Position numbers and translations under genes: made by a program. From Smittia aterrima (taxonomy: Eukaryota > Arthropoda > Insecta > Diptera > Chironomidae): a stretch of DNA of 64,000 bases. Below the pieces are notes generated by a model, which saw only the letters and a program-made list of their open reading frames with translations, made no database searches and was not told the DNA's origin. Position 1 is the first letter of the stretch. The number at the start of each line of letters is the position of its first letter. The stretch covers positions 11,160,001-11,224,000 of the forward strand of contig CP093831.1 in the NCBI GenBank assembly GCA_033063855.1, given 5' to 3'. Positions 46,960 to 59,141 of this stretch are shown here, in pieces.

Positions 46960-48633
46960 ATGTTATTAAAGTGTTTTTCTGTATTTCTGCTTCTGCAGAT
47001 TGTTCTTTCTGCAAATGGCGAATTCATTCGGTTAGTAGATTTGCTTTCTCCACAAAATTTACTTTTATTTACGTTTCATTTTATTTATTCCTTTGTTCTC
47101 GATTTCTTAGAATCCCTTTGCAGAAAATTGATTCGGCAAGAAGCCATTTCCATTCTGTGGGAACTGACTTGAACCAAGTGCGACTTTGGTCGAGAAACAA
47201 AGTAGAAGGACCAACGCCAGAGCCACTCTCAAACTATTTAGATGCGCAATACTTCGGTGTCATCTCAATCGGAACTCCCCCACAAAGCTTCAAAGTAGTT
47301 TTTGACACGGGAAGCTCGAATCTTTGGATTCCATCCAAGAAGTGCTCTCTCACGAATATTGCTTGTCTCCTTCATAATAAATACAATGCTGAGAAGAGCT
47401 CGAGCTACGAGAAGAACGGCACTGCCTTCCACATTCAGTACGGGTCGGGATCACTTTCTGGATATTTGTCAACAGACATTGTCAGCGTAAGAATTTCAAT
47501 GAATCATTCATCAGAAGACCGCTCATTATTGCTTATCAATGAAACTTGTTTTCCTGAGTTTTAAAGTAGATAATGTGTTGGCTGGGTCAAATTTCTGCTT
47601 ATTTACTAACAGAAGTCGTTTGATAAGCGCAGTGAAAAGTCTTTGTGTACAAATGATATGACTCACAGCAATTTAATATTTTTTTGTTGTCAATTTAGAT
47701 TGGCGGATTGGCCATCCAAAAACAAACATTTGCTGAAGCAATCAGTGAACCCGGTCTCGTTTTCGTTGCTGCAAAGTTCGATGGAATTCTCGGTCTTGGT
47801 AAGTGATGAACAAATTTATGTATCGAATTTACTTTAATTAGATTACTAACACTCAAGGTTACAAGTCGATTTCTGTTGATGGCGTCGAACCACCTTTCTA
47901 CAACATGTTCAATCAAGGATTAGTTCCTCAACCAGTTTTCTCATTTTACTTAAATCGTGATCCATCAGCTGCTGTCGGAGGAGAGATTATCTTTGGAGGC
48001 TCAGATCCTGATCATTACACAGGCGATTTCACTTACTTGCCTGTCAGCAGAAAAGCTTACTGGCAATTTAAGATGGATTCAATTACCGTTGACGGAAAGC
48101 CCTTCTGTGCAAACGGATGTGAAGCAATTGCTGACACAGGTAAAGTCAAAAAAAACTTATTTAAAAAAAAAGTTAGTTACATTTTCATATTTTTACAGGA
48201 ACATCTCTCATCGCTGGCCCCACAGAAGAAGTTACTTCGATTAACAAAGCAATCGGAGGCACGCAAATCGTAGGCGGACAGTACCTTGTAAGTTATACTT
48301 AGTTATAATTATTTACTAATAGTTATATTTAGTTATCTTGATAGATTTCAACTAAAAATCTTCTTTTTTTATTTACAGGTCGACTGCTCACTGATTCCAC
48401 AATTGCCTAAGATTGTTTTGAAGCTCGGAGGAAAAGACTTCGAATTGACTGGTGAAGATTACATTTTGAGAATCGCACAAATGGGCAAAACAATTTGCTT
48501 GAGCGGTTTCATGGGAATTGACATTCCACCACCAAATGGTCCTCTTTGGATTCTGGGCGACGTTTTTATCGGCCGCTATTACACAGAATTTGACTTTGGC
48601 AATGACCGTGTTGGATTTGCCGTCACGAAATAA
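46960..48633 (+). CDS. cathD: lysosomal aspartic protease (cathepsin D)
   Basis: Pepsin-family lysosomal endopeptidase. Exons 46960-47030, 47111-47486, 47699-47798, 47858-48139, 48199-48287, 48379-48633 give 390 aa. It has a signal peptide (MLLKCFSVFLLLQIVLSANG), a propeptide with the FIRIPLQKIDSAR motif, and a first catalytic Asp89 in VVFDTGSSNLW. The flap is YGSGSLSGY. The second catalytic Asp275 is in IADTGTS, with that motif split by intron 4. Cys pairs sit at expected places (CSLTNIAC, CANGC). It lacks the proline loop of vertebrate pepsins, as insect cathepsin D does. Confidence 0.96.
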
Positions 48634-48929
48634 ATTTATTTCTCCCTGTCGTCTCACTAGCTTCTGACAGCATTAAGATTGAAAAATTATCTTTAGTCCC
48701 ATAAGTGAACTGATATGTTTCGGTGCAATCTCCTGAAATAAAGCGTAAATTATGAGGCTAAAAAACTTCTTTTTAAATTTACAGAGCGAAAATATTTTAA
48801 CGGACAGAGTGCGTTCATTGGATTTATAAATTTCTTGAAGTGCGTTCGGACAAGTCTATTTCAGAAAACAAGCATTGGACATCTGAATTTTTTTTAATCA
48901 AATTTAATCTTAAAGAAGAACAATAAGAA

Positions 48930-49840
48930 ATGATCGAGTTTCTAAAAACTGAGAACGATTACATCACGTATCTTCTCGAAGCATTCGAAGTTCCGGAAAC
49001 AGTCGAGAGTAAGTTGACATTTGATTAAAAATATTTTTGAAACTAATAAAAAGTAATTTTGTAGATGATTCAGATGAGGACGGATATTTGGTGGAAGTAC
49101 CAAAAAAGAAAATGAAGCTTTCAATTCGAGGAACAACTGCACCAGCTGAAACAGTATCAGAATTGCAAGAACGTGCCGATGTCATCAAAAAGAAATTCGA
49201 GCAACGGAAGGCAACGAGGAAAAATACTAACAAGTCTGAAAGGAAGAAGATGAGGCAAGAAAAGCTGCTGAGTAAACAGAAAATATTAAATCGGAAGAAG
49301 ATTATGACGAATGAACTTCTCAAACAAGAGCGCGCTTCACAAAAAGTTCAGATCAAACAGGACCCCGACAACGAATCAAAGCCCGAAAAGATTTACAATA
49401 AAGAAGGGAAAATGTTCTTCTCCAAAGTTCAGATTGATGGAGAAAAGAAGAAGAAATCCGCTGATACGAATCCACAATTGAATTTGCAAAAGCTTAAAGC
49501 TCAGAAGAAGAAAATTAAAGATTTAGTTGAGACTGGTGATAAGTTAAAAGCAAAAGAAGAAAAGGAAAAGATTCTCTGGAAAGCCGCTTTCGAAAAGACG
49601 GACGGAATGAAAGTGAAAGATAATGTTGACATCCTGAAAAAAACAATCAAGAAGCGCAAGGTGGAGAAAAAGAAGTCAAAACAACAGTGGGTACATCGTA
49701 AAGAAAAAGTCGAAGAGAAAAAAGCGGCAGCCTCGAAGAAACGTGAAGATAATCTCGGTAAACGCATTACAGATAAGCAAAAGACTAAGATGAAGAGCGC
49801 AGTGAAGAGAGGTCGGATGATTAAAGGAGTGTCGGGTTGA
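48930..49840 (+). CDS. Surf6: Surfeit locus protein 6 (Surf6/Rrp14), nucleolar
   Basis: Ribosome-biogenesis factor that binds rRNA in the nucleolus. Exons 48930-49008 and 49065-49840 encode 284 aa, of which more than a quarter is Lys. The conserved SURF6 domain is the C-terminal half: KEEKEKILWKAAFEKTDG, DNVDILKKTIKKRKVEKKKS and QQWVHRKEKVEEKKAA, ending in a basic GKRITDKQKTKMK tail. The N-terminal part has an acidic patch (DDSDEDGY) and basic coils. Confidence 0.93.
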
Positions 49841-50159
49841 TGAATTCAACAAGTAAAATTTGTTTACAAAGTTTCAAATGAAATATTTTTTATGAATTCG
49901 AAGCGTCTGATTAAAAAAAATCTTTCTTGAACGAGTTAGCAATTTGCTTAGTTTTAATTTGTAAATAGGCGGGATTTTATAAAGTGATTGCAATTTAGAT
50001 TTAATTTTGCGCTACCTAAGACGTAATTCCTGTCATTGTCAATGTGAAATTACACACAATATGTTATTATCGATTTTCCAAAATGTTAATGATTAGAGGT
50101 TGCAGGCGGATGAGGTAAAAGGGTTTCCTAACATTTGATTCGATAAACTCTTTAAGTTG
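49841..50159. other. convergent gap between Surf6 and the membrane-protein gene
   Basis: About 320 bp of AT-rich 3' UTR sequence. No other feature is seen. Confidence 0.5.
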
Positions 50160-51107
50160 TCAAACGGACGGCGGCGAGTCTGGGGTTGTCTGCGAAGATA
50201 AAAAAGGGAAAATTAGGAAATCCGTCGCTAAATTTTCCTTTCGTTTGAACGAACCTGAGTTTGCTCGATGTCGCTCCTCTCTTCAATTACAGTATCGAGT
50301 TCTAATGATGGAAATCCTCGACTCATGCTTCCTGATCGAAAGCTTATTGCTCTCTTGTTTCCGTTCGCTAAGTTAATGAAGTGAAAAATTAATCAACTGC
50401 CTAATTTTCATTAGTCATGTGATAACTTACTTATGTCATGAATGGGACTAAATCGAACGAGACTGACCGCATGCTCTTGAAGTCCGTAATTCAAGAGCCT
50501 CTCCCTTTCTCGAGCCAATTTAGCTCGTTTGCGTAAGCAGCAAATGATAAGTAGAGCAAGCAGTGGAAAGCCAAAGATGCATGATACGATAGGAACGACG
50601 ACTGATTCTGGCGTAACTGTAATTTATAGATAAGAGAAAGTTATAAAAACAAAAATATATCTCGACATCTCACCAGTTGGATAAACATTAATCGTTGGTC
50701 GGCGAATATCTGATCGAGTGTTCAAAGTGCTGAAGAGTGCGGTTGTTTTAACGATGGAAGGAGGAGTTGATACGACTGTCGTTGTCCTCAAGTTCATGAT
50801 AAGTGTTATGGGATTATTTTCATACGTCGTTACTATTGCGAATGGATCTGCAATTTTAATTGGCTATCGATTTTCAGAAACGAGCAATCATTGTTTATTC
50901 TTGCTGTACATGTTCCCTCTCTCTCTTTCGCAACCCTCGTACCAATCTACATTGTCTGACATTAAATGAAAACCATAAATCAGATGCGCTAAAAAATTCT
51001 ACAGCGTGTACGAATGTTTTTCCGGTGTCGAGAGGAATATTTTTTCACGTAAATTTTCCAATGGAAACTAAAGTCTGACACTTCTCGCCCTTTGAAAGTT
51101 TAATGTT
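50160..51107 (-). CDS. unidentified single-pass membrane protein, 5' end unresolved
   Basis: Six phase-consistent exons: 51107-51049, 50988-50951, 50847-50674, 50616-50431, 50367-50255, 50189-50160. The last four are well supported; the first two are inferred from phase and intron size (60 and 103 nt). The visible protein has a Cys-poor ectodomain piece (TASDLWFSFNVRQ), a Thr/Ser/Pro-rich stalk, a TM helix (VVVPIVSCIFGFPLLALLIICC), a basic stop-transfer (LRKRAKLARERE) and a cytosolic tail of about 85 residues ending TTPDSPPSV. No family can be named. The upstream exons and signal peptide were not found, so they may lie past the HP1 gene or be tiny. A start at the Met inside exon 50847-50674 is an alternative. 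Confidence 0.6.
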
Positions 51108-51866
51108 CTGTGTAATTAAGAATTTTATTTTTCGGGATGATGATGATGTGTCGAGCATGTGGCGAGAATACGAAATGAAGGAAAGTTACGTGAAGATATT
51201 TCTCTGTCAAACTTTTTGTGAAATGAAACTTTATTGCCGATTGACTTTTTCAATCATCGTGACTTCTTTACCTTCAACTACTTTGTGCAAACCATTGACA
51301 TCTTTCCTTCTAAATTACTCGTTGATGTCGACCGTGGGGCTAACTTGGAAAATCGATAGCACTAACGTAAACAAATGCTTTCAAACAATTGCTCTTCACG
51401 CGAACGAACAATAAAAAACGTGATGTACTCTCGAAGTGAAAACATAAACTGAGAGGAAAAATTCGCAGTTGGGAAAGGAGAAAAATCTTCATTGGAAAAG
51501 GAAAAGTTTGGAAGCGAGGATGAAAAAATTTCCTTCCTGTGAAGGAAAAAAAGTTTAATCTCATTGAAAAATTTGACATCGTTCAGTCTACTTAAAGAGT
51601 CAGAGCACTCAAAGTCTATTAAATAAAGAAACATCACCTGCAATTTACGAAGATCCTTGAATTCACATTAGAGCTTAAAAAGACTTTTAAAAAGACTTCA
51701 AATTGATTTTTAAGTTTTATTTTATTGAGACTTAAGTCAACCAAGAAAATAATTCAAATACAAGTCATGTCAACTGGTTGGTTGTTCAATTCGAAATTTG
51801 TGAAAAGAAAAAGAAAACTTAAATCATATGAGGAGAATGTTGCAGAGCCATTGCTTTGTTTAGGAT
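51108..51866. other. region between membrane-protein gene and HP1 gene
   Basis: HP1-type 3' UTR on the right. Minus-strand pieces near 51256-51300 look weakly coding but no phase-correct join to 51107 with a good donor was found. No other feature. Confidence 0.4.
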
Positions 51867-52481
51867 TTAAATACGCTCAGTGGGATTGGCTGAATGCCAT
51901 GTCAAGCGTTCCTCGTAGAATTGAATCACGATCTGTGGGCATTTCAGGTTTGCATGTTTGGCAGGGACGAGATCAGCTTCATCAGTGTCCTTCCATTTCA
52001 TTAAGAACATTAGCTCCCCGCTTGAGTCAGTTGCTCCAATAATTCGTTCTGGTTGAAGTCCGCGCTCGAAACCTTCCTTTCGATCAGACTTCTTCTTTGC
52101 TGCTGGCTTATTCTCAGTTGATTCAGATTTCCGTTTCTTCGCATCAGTGGCAGCAGCTAAAAGTTTACAGTTTTTGTGAAAATGGTTGCTCGCATGTCGG
52201 CAAAAGATTTACATACATTCGCGTTTCTTTTGATTTTCCTCAAAAGCTGCAATCAGCTCTGGACAGTCCAAATTCTCTTCGGGTTCCCATGTGTTATCTT
52301 GTTCATTGTATCCTTTCCATTTCAAGTAATACTCGACCTAATAACAAAGATGAGAGATTCAAGTGAACATTTTCATCCTGCGAAATTTTCAATTTACCTT
52401 TCCATTTCTGGTTCGCTTTTGAAGGACTTTTTCAACGGAGAATTCCTCCTGTTGTGCAGAGTCCTTTGTTGTTTTGCTCAT
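51867..52481 (-). CDS. heterochromatin protein 1 family (CBX1/3/5-like)
   Basis: Binds H3K9me through the chromodomain and dimerises through the chromoshadow domain. Exons 52481-52398, 52337-52217, 52156-51867 give 164 aa, smaller than human CBX proteins (about 185 aa). The chromodomain is EEFSVEKVLQKRTRNGK / VEYYLKWKGYNEQDNTWEPEENLDC with the aromatic cage Y, W and Y/F positions kept. A short Lys-rich hinge (AAKKKSDRK) follows. The shadow domain starts GFERGLQPERIIGATDSSGELMF. Drosophila has HP1a, b and c, and the short hinge suggests the b/c type, but the paralogue is not resolved. Confidence 0.93.
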
Positions 52482-52780
52482 CTTACTAGAATTTGTCTGT
52501 AATTGAATTTTTTTTTTCTTCACAAATTTTGGCGTCAAAACAAATTTCAATCAATTTCGTCATCCCAGTTAAGATTTCCATAAATCTAACTTATGGAACG
52601 TTAACTTACCTTAAAGTAGAAGTTAGTAAGAGTGTTTTTGTCTGTTCAATTTGGCTTGGTTGGTATTTAATACGCCAAACGTTTTTTCAATAGTTTTTGT
52701 ACCGCGTAGGAAATATCTTAACCGAATAGGAAAAGGGGCTTTCAAAAAAAAAATAGTTTGGGCCTCAGTGATTGAAAAAA

Positions 52781-53503
52781 ATGACAAATATCGCGGAAAC
52801 TTTCGATCGTCTTGAGAAATATGTTGTCACAACATTTCAACAAAACACAACTTTGCTTGACGAAGCCAAAGAACTTTTCGAGCTGTCAATCGACAGCAAC
52901 AGAAACATTGAAAGTGCGAGCTCGATTGAGCATCTTCTGACATTACTGCGACGTCAGGGAAGGTGGCGAGCTGACAGCGTCCACAGCTTCAGGATGTTTA
53001 GGAAGCTCATTCAGAAATCAGAATTTGATGATTTAGTTGAAAGTTTAAGTGCTATGCAAAGAGATCAAAGTGTCAGTAAATCAGGGAAAAACATTTATGG
53101 TAAGAGACTTCTGCTCATTGAATTAAACAATTTAGTTTACCCAATAAAATTTACAGCTGAAAGGAGAAAGATTCAACCTGTCAACATCGATGAGACTGCC
53201 AACAACAATCTAATTCCAGTAACGTTCAAATCTCCAATAGAGAAAAGAGAGGAAGTCTTTGTGATCATCGCTGGCGGATTAAGTTTGAGCGAAGTACGTT
53301 CCTTAGCCAGACATTTACTTGAATTAGATGAAACTGCTATCAAGAACATCGAATTTAAATGGGGCGATAGAGGTGCAATGAAAGTGCTGAGTTTATACGA
53401 ACAAACAAGTAAAGCTTCGTTGAAAAAGATTTTGAAAGTTCTTCGAATCGGTGTTCTACGTCCTGACTTAGTCGATAAGATTAACATGCTTTTTAAAAGT
53501 TAG
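52781..53503 (+). CDS. Fadd: FADD-like death-domain adaptor
   Basis: Likely adaptor that links IMD to the caspase Dredd in antibacterial signalling. Exons 52781-53099 and 53157-53503 give 221 aa, near Drosophila Fadd (239 aa). The first 85 residues are helical and DED-like (SSIEHLLTLLRRQGRWRAD). The last 90 form a death-domain-like helical bundle (LSLSEVRSLARHLLELDE, ASLKKILKVLRIGVLRPDLV). The 57-nt intron is a multiple of three and free of stops. The call rests on order and length of two weakly conserved helical domains, so confidence is moderate. Another DED/death adaptor is the alternative. Confidence 0.65.
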   Translation: MTNIAETFDRLEKYVVTTFQQNTTLLDEAKELFELSIDSNRNIESASSIEHLLTLLRRQGRWRADSVHSFRMFRKLIQKSEFDDLVESLSAMQRDQSVSKSGKNIYGKRLLLIELNNLVYPIKFTAERRKIQPVNIDETANNNLIPVTFKSPIEKREEVFVIIAGGLSLSEVRSLARHLLELDETAIKNIEFKWGDRGAMKVLSLYEQTSKASLKKILKVLRIGVLRPDLVDKINMLFKS

Positions 53504-53560
53504 AAAGAAAAAATTGACATTCCTTTCAACTCCTATTTATTCATTATCAAAATTACAAAA

Positions 53561-56500
53561 TTATTTTCTAAAACAAAGTTTTAAAAATCTTATGACTGGA
53601 GCTTCAAACATAATTGAAATGATGTAAGCAACGATGAATGACAGTGTAGCGTTTCCAAGGAAAATTGTGGCCTGTGATTAAACATATTGAAAGAATTAAT
53701 GAGAGACTAATGAATATTGATCAGATAAAAATTACCACCATTCCGTGCTTCAAATGAAATGGAGATTCGAACTGATTGCCAATCAAAAGCATTAAAGATG
53801 GATGAATCAAATAAGCGCAATATGTCAGTCGGCTGAAAGGAAGAAATCCTCCGTATGAGAGGAAACTATTGACGGGCCGTGCCATGTTCCAGCAGCAGGA
53901 GAGAGTTATCCAGCAAAGTGATAATCCCCATGCTAAAAAATATGAAAAGTTAATGATATCTTAGACCATGAAAATCAAAAGTTTCTCTGATGCGTATCAG
54001 ACTATAGCGGCCGCTCGACAACAAAATTAATATAATTCACCTGTATGACCAAACGAAACGTAAAGAGAAGTAAGAAAAATCGACAGACGTCCTCCAGTGA
54101 CCCCGAACACAATTAAAGTCATGTTTACTAATGATAAGATCCAAAGACTTAAGTTCATGAATTTAGTAATTTTCGGTGGATTCTTGAATCGATAAAGAAT
54201 GTAACCAGTGATCATTCCTATAAAGCAATAACTTAGCTCAACATTCCATCATTAGTCTGAGATAGCTTACCCATTGCATAAGGTCCAAACCTTTGCCATG
54301 GCTTGTCATAAAGAATGTCAAAGGATTCAAAAGGTTCAGCAACTTTGTGAGTGTATTTGTTACTAATCGACATGTAGATTGAAACGATCCAAGAAAGAGT
54401 TAGCAATAAACCGCTCGAGAAGACAGCAAGTTTTATATATCTGAAGATTTAAATGCCGTTCAATTTATTTAATTCATTTTAACTCAAGTTCAACTCACCT
54501 CGTTGATAAAATCAGAAGCAGCACCGTAACGACGTAAAATTGAAAATCATTCGCGAGATACCAACTCCACATCATACAAATTTCGCTAAGTGGGTAAAAA
54601 TTGTTGATGTAGAGCATGTTACGCCACCAGTACTTTTCGCAAGTAATATGATCAGGAAGCCCAGGCGTGAAGACGGAATCGTTCTTGACAACTCTAAAGG
54701 AATTGATCAATGCTTAGTTTAAGTTCGGTCATGGTCAACTTACTTAGATACGAGCTCACTGCAAACAATGATGATGAGATATGTTGGAGTTAATCGCAGG
54801 AATCGATAGAAAATCATTAGGAACGACTTCGATAAGCTTCTACTAAAAAATCCACTCCCATCGGACGCTTTTGAATTTTTCTTCTTTTCATTTTCAGTTC
54901 GAAGAAACAACAAAACAACTAAGAGACCGCCAATAAAGAAAAAGGTATCGACCGAGTAAGTGGCATTTCCAACGACTTGATAGATAATCGTCCTTTCCGC
55001 AATTTTGCGGTTAAACTAAAATAATCAAAATATCATAAGAAATGACTTGGTTGCGGTTAAAAAATAATTTACTCGATTTTCTCCAATGCTAAATCTAAAA
55101 ATGTGGAAAACAATCAATAAGTCATTGTCGGTTTGATAAATGTCTTAGCTTACACTTGAAGATAAGTGTGAACCATCACAGTCCACAAAAGTGAAAATAA
55201 TCGCATGCCGTGAATGCAGGACAAAGAATCCTAAAAGCAAAAGTTTGTAAACTTATTTTTACACAAAAGCTTCACAAACCTTTGAGCTTTTTCTCGTGCA
55301 GAGAATGACACGCGAGTTTGAGCGATAGGCAAAGCACAAAAGAATTTTTTGTAAGGATCCTGAAATCAAAATTTTAATGAAAGCACATTAAAAGCTTAAG
55401 AGTTTACCAAGAGTACGAGCTTCTTTCACGCAACTTTCCTCGTCGGGATCAAAATTAATTTCGTTATTATTGTTGATGTTGCTCATTTCGGAAGATTCAA
55501 TTTCTTTCAATTTTCGTTTCTTTTGATTTAGAGGCGGAGAAGGCTTATCCGTCTCCTTGAGCACAAAACCTTTTGATTCAAGATAATATTCATAAAAAGT
55601 TGACCAAATTACGAGCAATGCGGCGACCAGAACAATGAATCTGCAATGGAAAGTTTTTAAATTGCGACAAGACCAATTGCTGACCTCACCCGAAGAAATA
55701 AAATCTTTTCTCTTCCCACATATTGTAACTGCCGGGAACAGCTCTGACTCCAATCAAAGAGATTGCATTGGCTTGAACCGCATTGAGTCTTAATAGCGAT
55801 GGATCATCATTAATGATCTGTGCGATGTCACCGGTTGAGCAAGATTTTGGAAGACACTGACCAACGTAAAGTAATCGTGGGTTCTGTGAAGATAAATCGA
55901 TGTTTGAATAAGCTCATGGCACTCCTCTATTAGACCAAAAAGGTGTTATGGCGATTTTTCAATGTATCATTAACCAAGATTTAATATAGTAAAGCGAAGA
56001 CAAGTTACGACCAGTTAATTGCAATCTATTTACGCTCATGAGAGTAAACTCGTTTGGTCTCTTTAACGTTTGATCATTTAATTTCACTTACCGATGTGTT
56101 GAACGCTGGAAAAGGATTGACTAGAGTTTGAACGACAAAAAACTGCAGAGACACTTCATAGTCGTTGTTAATTTCATAACAAAACTGCTTCGATCCGAGC
56201 CAATAATCATTTTCGAAGAAGAACATTCCTCGGTATCTTCCACTCGCATCAATCGTTTTCACTGCCCAATCTTTTGAAAGCTTCAGTTGATTTAAATAAT
56301 TCTCAATATCTTTGAAGCATTGAGGTGATTGAGAAAGCTTTGATTCTAGCGAAGGAATATTCCATGCGTAGTGGTCGAAGAGACTCACAAAGATTTGAAA
56401 ATATTTTTCGCCGGATTGCATTCGAGGACTTCGCGCGATATTTGGCATAAATGATTTTTCAGTTTTCTTCGATGAATCTTTTCTCGGAACTTTATAAACA

Positions 56501-56895
56501 TTTTTGTTCGTTGATGGGAAAAAGGATTCACTTGAGTTCTTTCTCGTTTGTGTTAAAGTCAGTTCATCGAAATCACTTTTCGTCGACTCATCTTCCCCTG
56601 AATCGAAATTCTCTGATGAGTCATTCTCAATTTCAAGACTCGCCGGTGTTTTCATAATTATATTACTTCTATCGAATTGCAAAGTGTTATTTGATTTCAA
56701 CGCATTCATTGCTACAGCAGTTGCACTTTCACTTTTCGTCTCAACTTGTTTTTTATTGCTGACTATGTCGGAACTGCCGTAAGTAGTTTGATGCCGGAGT
56801 GATGCAACAGTTCCTTCATCATTTTCGGATTGAGCAAAGGAGTAAGTCACGAAAAGAAATGTCACAAAGACTCTAACGAGATTTCTTGAAATCAT
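53561..56895 (-). CDS. nose-resistant-to-fluoxetine (NRF6) type membrane acyltransferase
   Basis: Multi-pass membrane protein with an extracellular NRF domain and an acyltransferase-3 domain. Twelve exons (56895-56092, 55883-55690, 55640-55408, 55359-55280, 55230-55154, 55094-55073, 55015-54744, 54693-54499, 54440-54271, 54217-54041, 53932-53736, 53671-53561) give 843 aa. Signal peptide MISRNLVRVFVTFLFVTYSFAQ; NRF part with CFKDIENYL, ASGRYRGMFFFENDYWLGSKQFCYEI, VGQCLPKSCS. The acyltransferase part starts at LSCIHGMRLFSLLWTVMVH with its conserved His, then FFFIGGLL, RFLRLTPTYL and SRLTYCAYLIHP. Substrate unknown; the C. elegans relatives act in lipid and drug transport across epithelia. Exon 6 is only 22 nt. 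Confidence 0.93.
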
Positions 56896-57484
56896 TTCAA
56901 GTTCTTTCCTTTAAAAATATTTCTTACGAGGATAAAAACTTTTTTCACTGAAATATTTTCTCACTTTATGATACAAAATATTATCGAGACATCAACAGTC
57001 TGAAAGCGGCAACGAGACTGAAGAAAAAGCTGAAGTTTGTGCATAGTAAAATGCAACTGCATGGAAACTTTAATCACATAACCATTTTCTAAAACTCGTT
57101 ACAGAAGTAATCGGACATGCTTTCCCAATGAAATCACATAAATATTATCTCATTCAACAAATACTTTGACGAGTCTTGTATTTAAATTCAAAGTTTAAAC
57201 TTTTATTTTAGTCCTACAGCCAACAGCAGCTCAACATCTGGTCCGTTGATACTTTCAATATGTAATTTCTCATTTAGGAAAATTCTATGATACTAGGAAG
57301 AGAGACTGTTGCTAACGATATGAGCTAACAGGCCCGAGTAAAGCTACCGTTGGTTTGATAAAATGTATAATCTTGTAATAACGTCTCCATCATTTTTGGC
57401 ACAAATTCGAGTAGTTTTAAAGGTCTTCTAATTGAATTTCAAGTGTCTAATTGAGAGAAACTTTCTACTTTCTAAGTAATTCGT
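56896..57484. other. gap between NRF6-like and RILP-like genes
   Basis: Both neighbours are on the minus strand, so this is the NRF6-like promoter plus the RILP-like 3' UTR. No other feature is seen. Confidence 0.5.
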
Positions 57485-58893
57485 TTAGATTGGAATGTCG
57501 GAGTGAGGTCCCGAAGAAGATAGCGTCATTTTGGTCAAACTGGATAACGAACGTTTAGGAAAACTTCCTTCGTTGTCAGTAAATAATTTTCGAAAACTGT
57601 TGAGAGAGGAAAATAAGTTTCAGGTTTACATTTGTCGTCTTGAGTGTACTCACAACTTTCGAATTCCTGTGTCAGAGTTCTTTCTTTTCCAAGAGTCTTC
57701 ATATGTGTACCATTCCTCTGGCAAAGGCCCTGAATAAAAAGTTAATTTAGAATTCTTATGACAAATTTTCTTGAATTTTAGTTTACCTTGAACGGGAGCT
57801 TCTTCTTCTGGTTCCGGAAGTTTCTTCTCCACTTTCGGAGGTTCAACTTTTGGTCGACACTTCAATAGCTCTTCTTCTAAATCATTCACACGGTTCTTCA
57901 AATCATTTCGTTCATTCAGCACTTCTTTTAATTCTGCAATGGTAAAGCGAGGCGTTGAGCTTTCCTCTCGACCTAAGTCTTCGTTTTCTTTCTCTGCGAT
58001 TCCCAGCTGTTTCTTCAAAATCATCGTTTCCTTATGTTGGTCTTGGATTTTTGCAAGAAAGTCTGCACGCTCTTCACATAATGTTTTCACTTGATTTTGC
58101 AAAGTCTTGAATCGTTTCTTCGACTCCTGACTTTGGTGTTTTAATTGGTCGATTTCAAGAATAAACTGATCATTTTTCTCGGATTTTTCAAGCAAATCCT
58201 TGTCTCTAAGCTTCAACTCATTTCGTTGCTTGTCAACCTGCTCTTTCAACTTTTGAATCATCCCATCTTCGTATTTCGATGTGTCAGGAAGGTTTTCGCT
58301 TGCTGAATAATCCTTGTGCTGCTTCTGCTCTTGCGAGAGTCGTAGATTGTCGCTTTGAAGTCTATCAAGTTAACACGATTAGCATTTTAATTAAGTTTTA
58401 ATTAAATTCTCTCACCTGCTGACCATAGCCACCAGCTCTCTTGTTTCACATCGCCAAGCTTCTTCAATTGTTTCAATTTCCTAAAAAGATTAAAAAATCT
58501 CGATGACAATATGTTTTATCTAAATCTATTTGAAGCTACGATAACTTATCAGATTACAAAACATATTTCAGATAAGTTCGTCTGTGATTTTACCTTTTCA
58601 AACTTTTTCTTCGTCTCGGCCCTTTCAACCTTTTCATCCTCAAGTTTGGCAATTCTGTCATTAAGCTCTTGAATCAGCGATGTCTCTTGCTCATTTTTCG
58701 TCGCAAGACCCTCAAGCATTTCCAATGCAACGATGCACTTCGGAATCAATGTTTTTACGGCTCCTGACCCATGCAAATCAATTATTTTCTCGCATTCTGC
58801 GCCAATATCACTCGCCAAGTCGTAAACATCAACAACCGATACTTCGTCCATGGAATTGTGCATTACTTGGCTTCTGAATGAAAGCCGCGGCAT
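57485..58893 (-). CDS. RILP-like protein homologue (RILPL)
   Basis: Coiled-coil adaptor of the RILP family; relatives bind phospho-Rab8/10 through the RH2 domain and dynein through the N-terminus. Exons 58893-58594, 58480-58416, 58361-57787, 57729-57654, 57596-57485 give 375 aa. The RH1 domain begins VVDVYDLASDIGAECEKIID. A long coiled coil (about residues 80-290) includes the RH2-like FTIAELKEVLNERNDLKNRVNDLEEELL (read in two parts). The C-terminus has WYTYEDSWKRKNSDTGIRK followed by FFRKLF, a conserved basic-aromatic end in insect members. The last exon frame was chosen because it preserves this FFRKLF segment. Confidence 0.88.
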
Positions 58894-59141
58894 TTAAATA
58901 TCCAAATAATCGGAGATTCACTGAAATTCTAATAAAATTTCACTAGACACTTGTTTCGTCAAACACAACAAAACCCACACAAATAGGAGAGAATGAATCA
59001 CAAGTGGTAATGCGCAATCTCGTCGTCGCTTGGAATTGAAACAATGTTTTCGAATGTTTTCATGTGTTGATATTTATATTTATTCGATTAGATACTTTGC
59101 ATAGATTTATTGAAATATTTTTTAGTCAAAATAATATTTTC

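Noticed and set aside
49501..49767. Minus-strand 88-codon frame inside Surf6
   Set aside because: It is the antisense of Lys-rich codons (giving Phe/Ser/Leu) and has no independent support.
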